Shown here in pieces: positions 18,413 through 25,982 of a stretch of DNA of 35,757 bases. Numbering within the stretch: the first letter of the stretch is position 1; the number at the start of each line of letters is the position of its first letter. The position numbers and the translations under genes were made by a program. This stretch comes from Deltaproteobacteria bacterium (GTDB lineage Bacteria > Desulfobacterota > Syntrophia > Syntrophales > JAFGHS01): contig JAFGHS010000137.1 in assembly GCA_016930075.1 (NCBI GenBank), positions 1 to 35,757 of the forward strand, in the 5' to 3' direction. The notes under the pieces were generated by a model. The model was not told the DNA's origin. It ran no database searches and was given only the letters and a program-made list of their open reading frames with translations.

Positions 18413-19537
18413 TTAAATCTGCAAAGGCATAACTATGCACAAATAATGATCATTGCCCACAGGCCTTACCACGCAGGGTTTCCTGTCGATGCCGATCTCA
18501 AAGAAAACATCCTTTTCTTCAATCACTTCAATGGCGTCAATGATGTAAGCGACATTGAAGGCCACCGCAACATCATCTTCATTATACACAATGTCGATCT
18601 CATCACGCGCCTCGCCCACGTCGGGATTCGTGGAATTCAAAACCATTTTGTCTTTCGTGAAATTAATAATGACGCTGCTGTACCGATCGCTCGAAACGAC
18701 ATTCATCCTTTTTAAGGCATGCAGGACGCTCTCTTTGTCGAAATTCACCATGAGCCCCGTTTCTGTCGGAATGACGCGCCTGTAATCCGGATACTCCCCG
18801 TCAATCAGACGGACCTTTAAAGATGAATTACTTGTCCTGATCACAAACAGCCCTTTTTGGATGCCGATCCCTACGGCCTCCGTTTCATCTTCCATTAACT
18901 TCCGTATTTCTCCCAACCCTTTGCGCGGGATAATAACGCCCTGCTCCAAATTCAGGGCATCGACCGAATCGGTTTCAACATACGCGACAGCCAGCCGATG
19001 GCCGTCTGTTGCCACCATCCTCACATGGTATTTAGTGCCGACATTTTCCGTTTCCAACAAGACACCGTTTAGCTGTTTTCGAATATCATCCGTCGACATG
19101 GCAAATGCGGTTTTATGAATAAGGTCCCTTAATACCTTCCCGTTTATTTTGAATAATGCATTTTCCTCTTCCCCGCTATCTTCCACCGCAGGAAAATCAT
19201 CAGCCGACATGCCCGATAATCGATAATTGGACTTGAGACAATTCAATTTGGCAATATGGTTTTCGCCGGCGCTGAAATGAACATCATCGCCCTGCATTTC
19301 ACGAATCATTTCATATAGTTTTCTTGCAGATACGGTAATATCCCCCTCTTCGATAATTTCCGCGTCATAATCTGCGATAAGACTGACCTCCCGGTCCGAG
19401 GCAATGACCCTGATTTTATTCCGATCCGTTCTGATCAACACATTATTGAGAATCGGCATGGTGGTTTTTTTCTCGACAATGCCCAGCGTTCTTTGAACGC
19501 CGTTTAGAAAGGTCTCTCTTTTAATATTGAAATCCAT
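18413..19537 (-). CDS. dnaN: DNA polymerase III beta subunit (sliding clamp)
   Basis: The beta clamp encircles DNA and tethers polymerase III, also recruiting repair and initiation-control proteins. The 374-residue length fits the family's three repeated clamp domains (about 1-120, 125-250, 255-374). Recognisable parts are the N-terminal MDFNIKRETFLNGVQRTLGIVEKKTTMPILNNVLI, the central ATDGHRLAVAYVETD, and the C-terminal DNHYLCIVMPLQI with the usual MP near the end. The start is backed by AGGAAGG. It is preceded by dnaA with a 166-bp gap and followed by gyrB after 22 bp. Confidence 0.97.
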   Translation of the reverse strand: MDFNIKRETFLNGVQRTLGIVEKKTTMPILNNVLIRTDRNKIRVIASDREVSLIADYDAEIIEEGDITVSARKLYEMIREMQGDDVHFSAGENHIAKLNCLKSNYRLSGMSADDFPAVEDSGEEENALFKINGKVLRDLIHKTAFAMSTDDIRKQLNGVLLETENVGTKYHVRMVATDGHRLAVAYVETDSVDALNLEQGVIIPRKGLGEIRKLMEDETEAVGIGIQKGLFVIRTSNSSLKVRLIDGEYPDYRRVIPTETGLMVNFDKESVLHALKRMNVVSSDRYSSVIINFTKDKMVLNSTNPDVGEARDEIDIVYNEDDVAVAFNVAYIIDAIEVIEEKDVFFEIGIDRKPCVVRPVGNDHYLCIVMPLQI

Positions 19538-19703
19538 ATCATTGCCTTCCTTTCCCTGTTTGTTTTTTAAATTATTTTTTATTAATTAATAAAAAATAGT
19601 AATAATAGTAAGACTTGTTGACATCAAAGCCGTTTGATAAATTACGTAACCAATTAAATGACATATCCATGTTATATCCTGTTTACAGGGTAATGAATGC
19701 ATT
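19538..19703. other. dnaA-dnaN intergenic region, AT-rich
   Basis: This 166-bp gap is markedly AT-rich, with runs of T and A in its dnaN-proximal part. It holds a 26-bp all-AT palindrome (19573-19598) and a small dyad CCTGT-TT-ACAGG (19679-19690). In other bacteria this interval can hold oriC or the dnaN promoter. I found no TTATNCACA DnaA box here on either strand, so an origin is not supported; a promoter with an unwinding-prone element is more cautious. Confidence 0.5.
19573..19598. repeat. 26-bp all-AT palindrome upstream of dnaN
   Basis: TATTTTTTATTAA is followed by its exact reverse complement TTAATAAAAAATA, with no loop and no G or C. It lies 36-61 bp upstream of the dnaN start. Such a sequence melts easily and could be a DNA unwinding element, or a weak hairpin in the dnaA-dnaN message. 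Neither role is shown by the sequence alone. Confidence 0.8.
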
Positions 19704-21056
19704 TCAGAGGTTTTTCAGGGTTTTTTCAATACTATCCATTGCTTGCCTTAATTTCTCGTCTGTTGATAATTGCTTCTTAATTTTATTGTTGGCATAGATA
19801 ACCGTTGAGTGGTCCCTGCCGCCGATTTTTTCTCCAATATCCGGAAACGAGGCATCCGTGAGTTTTCTCGCCAGGAACATGGACACCTGTCTTGCCAGGA
19901 CGAGATTCTTATTTTTCTTTTGAGATTTGATATCCGACAGCTTCAGGCCGAAATGACCGGTAACCGTTTTAATGATGTCTTCAATCGTGATTTCTGCCTT
20001 TTCGTTTTGCCGCATAATTTTTTTCAAGACCTCTTTGACGAGTTCCAAATCAATAGTCCTACCCGTCAAAGAGGCGTAAGCGCTTATTCTAACAAGAAAA
20101 CCCTCCAATTCACGGATGTTCGATTCGGCGCTTGACGCAATGAAATGAGACACGTTTTGCGGCAGATGGACATTGCTTTCCTGGGCCTTTTTTTCAATGA
20201 TCGCCATCTTTGTTTCCACTTCCGGCGGCTGGATATCGGCGATAAGACCCCATTCAAAACGTGAACGGAGCCTGTTTTCCAGATTCGGAATATCCTTGGG
20301 GAACTTGTCGCTTGTTACGACGATCTGCCTGCCCGTGTCGTGAAGAGTGTTGAATGTATGAAAGAATTCTTCCTGGGTTCTTTCCTTGCCGGCGATAAAT
20401 TGAATGTCGTCGATCAAAAGACAATCGATATTTCGATACTTTTCCCTGAACATTTGCATCTTGTCGTACCGTATGGAATTGATGAGTTCGTTCATGAATT
20501 CCTCCGACGATACGTAAACGACGTTCATCGCCGGATAAAGAACCAGGGATTGCATGCCGATCGCATTGAGCAGGTGCGTCTTTCCCAGACCGACGCCGCC
20601 GTATATAAACAGGGGGTTATAGCTCTTTCCCGGCCGTTCGGCGACGGCAAGAGCCGCGGCATGGGCCAGTTGATTGCTGGAGCCGACAACAAACCTCTCA
20701 AAACAGTAGTTGGGATTTAAGGTCGGCAGGTTTTTCATCGTTGCGCCGGGCCGGATATCTTTCAGGGCAATGCTGCGCGCCGCCTTTTTACCGGGGCCTG
20801 TTCCGGCCTGCCCATCGTCGTTTTTTACAATAAAATCGATATTATAATCGACGCTTGTCACGGCATTCAGGGTTTCTTTAATAATGGGAATGTAATGATC
20901 CGAAATCCAGTCTTTAAAGAACTTATTAGGAACGGTAAAGTGAATATTGCTCCCCTCGACGGAAACAATATTCATCGGCCGTATCCACGTTTCAAAGTTC
21001 TGCTGGCTTATTTTTTCTTTAATAATATTCGTGCTTTTTTCCCAGATAATATTCAT
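19704..21056 (-). CDS. dnaA: Chromosomal replication initiator DnaA
   Basis: DnaA is the AAA+ ATPase that binds DnaA boxes and opens oriC. The 450-residue protein has domain I (NIIWEKSTNIIKEKISQQNFETWIRPM), a linker (about 75-110), Walker A GGVGLGKT (153-160), Walker B LLIDDIQF (213-220), the arginine-finger region NLENRLRSRFEWGL (258-271), and the C-terminal DNA-binding signature GGRDHSTVIYANNKI. The ATG at 21056 starts the conserved domain and has AGGATG upstream; a GTG at 21089 adds 11 residues without support. It follows parB on the same strand after only 53 bp, so it may share the par transcript, an unusual arrangement. One imperfect DnaA-box-like TTATCGACA lies in that gap. Confidence 0.97.
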   Translation of the reverse strand: MNIIWEKSTNIIKEKISQQNFETWIRPMNIVSVEGSNIHFTVPNKFFKDWISDHYIPIIKETLNAVTSVDYNIDFIVKNDDGQAGTGPGKKAARSIALKDIRPGATMKNLPTLNPNYCFERFVVGSSNQLAHAAALAVAERPGKSYNPLFIYGGVGLGKTHLLNAIGMQSLVLYPAMNVVYVSSEEFMNELINSIRYDKMQMFREKYRNIDCLLIDDIQFIAGKERTQEEFFHTFNTLHDTGRQIVVTSDKFPKDIPNLENRLRSRFEWGLIADIQPPEVETKMAIIEKKAQESNVHLPQNVSHFIASSAESNIRELEGFLVRISAYASLTGRTIDLELVKEVLKKIMRQNEKAEITIEDIIKTVTGHFGLKLSDIKSQKKNKNLVLARQVSMFLARKLTDASFPDIGEKIGGRDHSTVIYANNKIKKQLSTDEKLRQAMDSIEKTLKNL

Positions 21057-21109
21057 ATCCAGACATCCTGTGAACAGATTTATCGACACCTGTTGATAGA
21101 CAAACCCCG

Positions 21110-21967
21110 TTACTTGCCGACACCATCGAGCAGGAGGCTTACCAAGCGACTCAGTTCTTCCCTGCCCTTAAACTTAATTTCGAGACTTCCCGAATTTTTT
21201 GACTGATTGACCTGTATCTTCGTCATGAAGCGCGAAGAAAGCCTGCTTTCCAGATCCAGGATGTAAGCCTCTTTTTTCGCAGGCGTTTTCCCCTTGTTAT
21301 CGCTCTTTTGATGAAGAACGGCTTTTTCTGTTTCCCTGACGCTCAACCCCCTTTTTATAATCAGTCCGAGCAATTTCAGTTGTTCTGTCTGGGAATTCAG
21401 GGCCAGGAGCGCTCTGGCGTGACCGGCGGTGATGGTTTTCCGGATCAGGGCCTTCTTTGCTTCCGCCGGCAGTTTAAGGAGGCGAAGCGTGTTGGTGACG
21501 GTCGTCCGGTCCTTGCCGACCATGTCCGAAATCTCTTCCTGGGACAATCCGAATTTGGTCGCCAGGGTTTGAAAGGCATCCGCTTCTTCAACGGGATTGA
21601 GCGACTCGCGTTGGATGTTTTCCACAAGAGAAAGCAGCGCAACATCCATATCTTCCGCCTCCCGGATAACAACGGGAACATCATTAAGACCGGCCTGCTG
21701 GGCGGCGCGCCAGCGGCGCTCACCGGCGATAATCTCATAGCTCGCGCCGGACCGCCGGACGATAATCGGCTGAATAATGCCGCTTTTCTTAATGGAATCG
21801 ACAAGCTGTTTCTGGGCGCCGTCATTAAAATCCTTGCGCGGTTGAAAGCGATTCGGAGACAGCTCTTCAATGCCGCAGGTGATGAAAGCCGTCTTGCTTC
21901 CGGCCCCGTCCAGTAAATCGGGGAACATGGCGCCAAGTCCCCGGCCGAGTGTGTTTTTTGGAGGCAT
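21110..21967 (-). CDS. parB: Chromosome partitioning protein ParB
   Basis: ParB binds parS sites, uses CTP to slide along DNA as a clamp, and with ParA segregates the origin. The 285-residue protein begins KNTLGRGLGAMFPDLL, the ParA-interacting start. It has the CTP-binding motif GERRWRA (82-88), ENIQRESLNPVEEA (116-129), a helix-turn-helix (about 137-165: GLSQEEISDMVGKDRTTVTN), and a C-terminal dimerisation region after a basic linker. Its ATG directly follows the parA stop (TAAATG), and GGGAGA within parA's end serves as its ribosome-binding site. No obvious parS palindrome (GTTTCACGTGAAAC type) was spotted by eye in the window. Confidence 0.97.
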   Translation of the reverse strand: MPPKNTLGRGLGAMFPDLLDGAGSKTAFITCGIEELSPNRFQPRKDFNDGAQKQLVDSIKKSGIIQPIIVRRSGASYEIIAGERRWRAAQQAGLNDVPVVIREAEDMDVALLSLVENIQRESLNPVEEADAFQTLATKFGLSQEEISDMVGKDRTTVTNTLRLLKLPAEAKKALIRKTITAGHARALLALNSQTEQLKLLGLIIKRGLSVRETEKAVLHQKSDNKGKTPAKKEAYILDLESRLSSRFMTKIQVNQSKNSGSLEIKFKGREELSRLVSLLLDGVGK

Positions 21968-22738
21968 TTATATTCTCCCGTTTGTCAGTATTTCCTGGGC
22001 AAATTCCATATAAGCCATGGCGCCCCGCGATTTGATGTCATATAAAATAATCGGCAGGCCGTGGCTGGGGCTTTCTGAGAGCCGGACGTTTCTGGGGATC
22101 AGGGTCTTGAAGACCTTGTCGCCGAAGTGCCGTCTTACGTCGTCGCTGACCCGGTGGGAAAGCAAGTTGCGCGAATCGAACATGGTGAGCAAAATGCCGC
22201 CGAGGGTCAGAGAAGGATTCATTCGGGCCCTGACCAGCCGCAGTGTATTGAGCAGGTAGCCCAGGCCTTCCATGGCAAAATATTCGCACTGGAGCGGAAC
22301 GATGAGAAAATCCGAGGCCACCAGGGCGTTGACCGTCAAAAAACCCAGGGACGGCGGACAATCAATAATGATGTAATCATATGCAATATCCAGCTCTTTT
22401 AATAAAGAACGCAGCTTTTTTTCTCTGTTTTCCAGATGTACGAACTCAACTTCGATACCGATCAGATCCTGGTTGGCCGGCACGACATCCAGGTGGGGAA
22501 TCTGGGTGCCGACGATCACGTCTTTCATGGGCAAATTGCCGCACAGGGTTTGATAAAGATTCTTTGTGCGGATGACGTCCCGATCGATTCCTATGCCGCT
22601 GCTCGCATTGCCCTGCGAGTCGCAGTCAATAAGGAGGGTTTTTTTTTCCGCCGTCGCCAGCGAGGCGGACAGGTTGATGGCCGTGGTTGTTTTGCCTACG
22701 CCCCCCTTTTGGTTGGCTATACAGATGATTTTATTCAT
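21968..22738 (-). CDS. parA: Chromosome partitioning ATPase ParA (Soj)
   Basis: ParA is a deviant Walker ATPase that forms ATP-bound dimers on the nucleoid and moves ParB-parS complexes. The 256-residue protein has the deviant Walker A KGGVGKTT (11-18), LLIDCDSQGNASSG (35-48) and the Walker B-like IIIDCPPSLGFLTVNAL. There is no N-terminal DNA-binding extension, so it is the chromosomal (type Ib-like length) form. It lies 99 bp downstream of rsmG and is directly joined to parB, the standard rsmG-parA-parB order. No strong Shine-Dalgarno sequence precedes the ATG. Confidence 0.97.
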   Translation of the reverse strand: MNKIICIANQKGGVGKTTTAINLSASLATAEKKTLLIDCDSQGNASSGIGIDRDVIRTKNLYQTLCGNLPMKDVIVGTQIPHLDVVPANQDLIGIEVEFVHLENREKKLRSLLKELDIAYDYIIIDCPPSLGFLTVNALVASDFLIVPLQCEYFAMEGLGYLLNTLRLVRARMNPSLTLGGILLTMFDSRNLLSHRVSDDVRRHFGDKVFKTLIPRNVRLSESPSHGLPIILYDIKSRGAMAYMEFAQEILTNGRI

Positions 22739-22837
22739 GATTTATTGATTAGTGTCCGGTTTCGAACTTATGAAAAATTCTGCAACAAGCTACCACAAAA
22801 AAAGTATAATGAGAAGGGATATTTTCAAGGGAAGTAA

Positions 22838-23506
22838 TTATGATAAGTCCCTTTTATATATAACGATTTTACGATTATCCTTCGTAACGGGGAGCTTTAG
22901 GTCGTGAAGGCCCGAAAAAATCATGCCGCTTGTTTTTGCCGCTTCCCGCGATTCGGTCAATTCATGAGCAATATCTTTGCCTTTCATGGCGATAAGGGTG
23001 CCCCCGCCGGTCAGAAAAGGGGCGCTCATGCTGAGGAGTTCCGGCAGCTTGAAGGCCGCACGGGAAATCACGCCGTCAAAAGTATTTAAATAATGATGGT
23101 TTTTCACAAGTTCTTCGACCCGGCTGTTGACAACATGTATTCCGTCAAGCTTAAGACATCGGCAAACATGTTTAAGAAACGATGCCCGCTTCCGCGATGA
23201 ATCCAAAAGATACACATTCAGCGATTTGAGAATGATTTTCAGGGGGATCCCCGGAAACCCCGCCCCGGAGCCGATATCGAGCAGTTTGCCTTCCGGCGCC
23301 GCTATGCAGGGAAGAGCCGTCAGGGAATCGATAAAGTGTTTGATCCAGATATCCTGAGGTGATTTGACCGAAACAAGATTGATCTTCTCATTCCATTTGA
23401 GCAGTTCCTCATAGTAAATATTAAAGAGATTCAGATCCTCATCACTGAGGGAAATGCCCAATTCTGTTGCGGCGGATAATAATATGTCGGGCTGTCTGTT
23501 TTCCAT
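22838..23506 (-). CDS. rsmG: 16S rRNA (guanine527-N7)-methyltransferase RsmG
   Basis: RsmG (GidB) adds a methyl group from SAM to N7 of G527 in 16S rRNA. The 222-residue protein has the N-terminal block YYEELLKWNEKINLVSVKSP, the SAM-binding loop LLDIGSGAGFPGIPL (75-89), LLDSSRKRASFLKHV, and the later VISRAAFKLPELL. The ATG at 23506 is preferred because it leaves the usual N-terminal length; a TTG at 23545 would add 13 residues and overlap the start region of the divergent methyltransferase gene. It heads the rsmG-parA-parB series. Confidence 0.95.
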   Translation of the reverse strand: MENRQPDILLSAATELGISLSDEDLNLFNIYYEELLKWNEKINLVSVKSPQDIWIKHFIDSLTALPCIAAPEGKLLDIGSGAGFPGIPLKIILKSLNVYLLDSSRKRASFLKHVCRCLKLDGIHVVNSRVEELVKNHHYLNTFDGVISRAAFKLPELLSMSAPFLTGGGTLIAMKGKDIAHELTESREAAKTSGMIFSGLHDLKLPVTKDNRKIVIYKRDLS

Positions 23507-23586
23507 TGTATTTCGGAAGCTATCAGAATGGCTATGGCCAGGCAATGAAAAAAGTGGTAGAGACTATACATTTGATTTTGGAGAAA

Positions 23587-24342
23587 ATGATCTTGGCCCC
23601 TGACGCAGGAACCGCCGCAAATACCGGCAATATCACGATTGTTTTGCAGAGCCCCAAGTATGCGGGCAATGTGGGCTCCATCGCCCGGACAGCCAGAAAC
23701 ATGGATATTAACGGCATGATTGTCGTCCGGGGCGAGCCGCTTGAGGAAGCGGATATGAAGCAGATGTCCACCCATTTTGCCGCCGATCTCATTGACCATA
23801 TTTCTTATTTTGATACCTTAAAAGAAGCCCTGGCGGACTTTGAATATGTTGTCGGGACGACGGCGAGAAAAGGCCATGCGAGAGGTCCCTTGATCAGTCC
23901 GAAAGAAGCGGCCCGGCGCGTTGCCGATATGTCGCAGATGAACCGGGTCGCCCTGCTTTTCGGCCCGGAGGACACGGGGCTTTCCAATGACGACCTCCGT
24001 TACTGCCATGCCGTTGCGACGATTCCGACGTCTCAGAAATTCAAATCCATCAATCTATCGCATGCCGTCATGATCCTGTGCTACGAGATTTTCGTCGCCC
24101 GGATGCCGGCGGCCGAAAAGTTTTCGCCGCGCCTGGCCCAATCGGCTGAGCTGGAAGGGATGTACGATCAGGTGAAGGCAATGCTCACAAAAATCGGCTT
24201 TCTCAATCCGGAGAATCCCGATTACTGGATGATGCATCTGCGAAGGCTTTTTTCCCGGACCGCGCTCTATTCAAAGGAAGTCAAAATCATCCGGGGTATC
24301 TGCCGGCAGATCGACTGGTATTTCGAAAACAAAAAGGCTTGA
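23587..24342 (+). CDS. TrmH-family SPOUT RNA methyltransferase, TrmJ-like
   Basis: A SPOUT-fold RNA 2'-O-ribose methyltransferase. TrmJ enzymes modify position 32 of tRNA, and this is the likeliest role. From the ATG at 23587 the protein has 251 residues, close to E. coli TrmJ (246). Motif 1 is IVLQSPKYAGNVGSIARTARNM, motif 2 VALLFGPEDTGLSNDDLRYC, and motif 3 IPTSQKFKSINLSHAVMILCYEI. Two starts are possible: the ATG at 23587 with GGAG just upstream though closely spaced, and the ATG at 23545 with weak support, which adds 14 residues. The gene is divergent from rsmG, with only 80 bp between the chosen starts, and precedes the alcohol dehydrogenase after 53 bp. Confidence 0.9.
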   Translation: MILAPDAGTAANTGNITIVLQSPKYAGNVGSIARTARNMDINGMIVVRGEPLEEADMKQMSTHFAADLIDHISYFDTLKEALADFEYVVGTTARKGHARGPLISPKEAARRVADMSQMNRVALLFGPEDTGLSNDDLRYCHAVATIPTSQKFKSINLSHAVMILCYEIFVARMPAAEKFSPRLAQSAELEGMYDQVKAMLTKIGFLNPENPDYWMMHLRRLFSRTALYSKEVKIIRGICRQIDWYFENKKA

Positions 24343-24395
24343 CATTGCCTGACGCGGCGCTTATTAAGTCTATAAAATCAAGGGGGTTATAAATC

Positions 24396-25553
24396 ATGCT
24401 GAAACCATTTTCTTTTACGGGGGCAAAAAAGATCGTATTCGGAAGCGGGGTGTTCGACCAATTGACGAATCACCTGGCGGAAATGAAGGTGACGCGTCCC
24501 ATGGTCGTCATGGACAGAATGCTGGCCCAGACCGGCTTCAAGGACAAAGCGGCGGACGTTCTCGGCAGGGGGGGCCATAAACCGGTTCTTTTTGACGATG
24601 TCGATCCCGAACCGCGGATCGAACTGGCCGACAAGGGTGCGGGCCTTGCCGTGAAAGGAAAATGCGACGGCGTTATCGGCATCGGCGGCGGAAGCGCCAT
24701 GGACTGCGCCAAGGCCATTGCCGCCATCGCAGCCAACAAGGGCAAAGCGGTGGACTATCTCGGCCTGAACAATATTCCCGCACCGGGTCTGCCGACGATC
24801 ATGATTCCCACCACCGCCGGGACGGGGAGCGAGGTCACGTTCACGGCCGTCTTCATCCGGAAAGACCTGAAGAAAAAAGAGGGGATGAACAGTCCCTATC
24901 TGTACCCCGACCTGGCTCTTCTCGATCCGCAGTTGACGCTGACGCTGCCGCCGAAACCGACGGCGACGACGGGTCTTGACGCCCTCTGCCACGCCATCGA
25001 ATCCTACACATCCGTCAATGCCTCTCCCATGAGCGAGATGATGTCTTTGGAGGCGATCCAGCTCATCAGCGAGAATCTGCGGACCTGCGTCCACGACGGT
25101 TCGAACCTGGCGGCGCGGGAGAAGATGCTGTTGGGCAGCCTCTATGCGGGTCTGGGCCTTGCCAATGCAGGCGTGACGGCCGTCCATTCCCTGTCCTATC
25201 CTTTAGGCGGCATGTATGGCGTGGCGCATGGACTGGCAAACACCGTGCTTCTTCCCGCAGTTATGATGTACAACATTCCCGGGGCCATGGAGAAATTCGC
25301 CGTCGTTGCAGAGGCGATGGGCGAGATCGTGGACGATCTGCCCCTACGCGAGGCGGCGTATATGGCCGTGGAAGCCGTAGAGGCCCTGATCGAGGATTGC
25401 GACGTCTATGAATCCCTGAAGGATTTCGGCATCAAGGAGAAGGATTTCCCCAGGCTGGCGGACGTGGCCATGACGGTGGCGAGGCCCCTGCAGAATAATC
25501 CCCGGAAGATTGCGAAAGAGGATGCCGTCGAAATATATAAAGGGGCGTACTGA
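24396..25553 (+). CDS. Iron-containing alcohol dehydrogenase
   Basis: A group III (Fe-type) NAD(P)-dependent alcohol dehydrogenase of 385 residues, usual length. The N-terminal half is a Rossmann-like domain with GIGGGSAMDCAKAIA (95-109) and IPTTAGTGSEVT (137-148). The metal ligands are Asp195 and His199 (TGLDALCHAIESYTS), His264 (VHSLSYPLGG) and His278 (AHGLAN), all present. The start ATG follows AAGGGGG about 10 bp upstream. Members reduce aldehydes or oxidise alcohols in fermentation; candidates include 4-hydroxybutyrate or 1,3-propanediol dehydrogenase, but substrate cannot be told. A likely terminator follows 33 bp after the stop. Confidence 0.94.
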   Translation: MLKPFSFTGAKKIVFGSGVFDQLTNHLAEMKVTRPMVVMDRMLAQTGFKDKAADVLGRGGHKPVLFDDVDPEPRIELADKGAGLAVKGKCDGVIGIGGGSAMDCAKAIAAIAANKGKAVDYLGLNNIPAPGLPTIMIPTTAGTGSEVTFTAVFIRKDLKKKEGMNSPYLYPDLALLDPQLTLTLPPKPTATTGLDALCHAIESYTSVNASPMSEMMSLEAIQLISENLRTCVHDGSNLAAREKMLLGSLYAGLGLANAGVTAVHSLSYPLGGMYGVAHGLANTVLLPAVMMYNIPGAMEKFAVVAEAMGEIVDDLPLREAAYMAVEAVEALIEDCDVYESLKDFGIKEKDFPRLADVAMTVARPLQNNPRKIAKEDAVEIYKGAY

Positions 25554-25586
25554 TAACAAGACTTTGTAAGAATCCGCAACCCATCT

Positions 25587-25608
25587 TGCCGGCGAAAGCC
25601 GGCATTTT
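25587..25608 (+). terminator. Predicted intrinsic terminator after the alcohol dehydrogenase gene
   Basis: TGCCGGC (25587-25593), loop GAAA, and GCCGGCA (25598-25604) form a 7-bp GC-rich stem with a stable tetraloop, followed by TTTT. It lies 33 bp past the stop codon. The T-run is short, and the sequence also resembles a common dispersed hairpin, so termination is likely but not certain. Confidence 0.6.
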
Positions 25609-25683
25609 GTAGAGAGAAGTAGCTGCAAATCGAAGGGGCAATTGAGAACCTGCGGATGTCCTGTAAGGTAAAAATCATGATGC

Positions 25684-25953
25684 GACCTTTGAATAAGGTC
25701 CCTTTTGTCATTGCGAGCGAAGCGAGGCAATCTCGTAAGCATACGATAAGACCTTTGAATAATACCGATTTTCTGTCATTTCGACCCCGTATTTTGCGGG
25801 GAGAAATCTTATTGGTCTGCATTCATTGAGATTTCTCGTCGTCCCGCGTCAGCGGGACTCCTCGAAATGACAAATTCAAAGTTCTCACGATAATGCAAGA
25901 GATTGCCACCGCGCTCCGCGCCTCGCCATGACGCAAAACACAGAAATTCAAAG
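25684..25953. repeat. Cluster of nested inverted GTCATT-type repeats between convergent genes
   Basis: The 429-bp gap between the alcohol dehydrogenase and the PAS-GGDEF-EAL gene holds no gene but is dense in repeats. Element A (25707-25735, GTCATTGCGAGCGAAGCGAG...) is answered in inverted orientation by a diverged A' (25898-25933, AGAGATTGCC...CGCCATGACG). Between them lie B (25775-25810, GTCATTTCGACCCCG...GAGAAATCTT) and an inverted, diverged B' (25828-25871, GAGATTTCTCG...CGAAATGAC). The order A-B-B'-A' is therefore nested. Short direct repeats accompany them: GACCTTTGAATAA at 25684-25696 and 25750-25762, and AAATTCAAAG at 25872-25881 and 25944-25953. B matches 67-103 almost exactly. Confidence 0.75.
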
Positions 25954-25982
25954 CTATCATTATGCAGGCGGGACCAGCCGGC

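Noticed and set aside
18579..18587. Perfect DnaA box TTATACACA inside dnaN
   Set aside because: A single 9-mer with one free position is expected by chance in 35 kb and no cluster surrounds it, so it is not evidence for an origin.
24387..25187. A 266-codon minus-strand ORF opposite the iron alcohol dehydrogenase gene
   Set aside because: The plus-strand enzyme has all its metal ligands and a good start; the antisense frame has low-complexity Arg/His-rich sequence.
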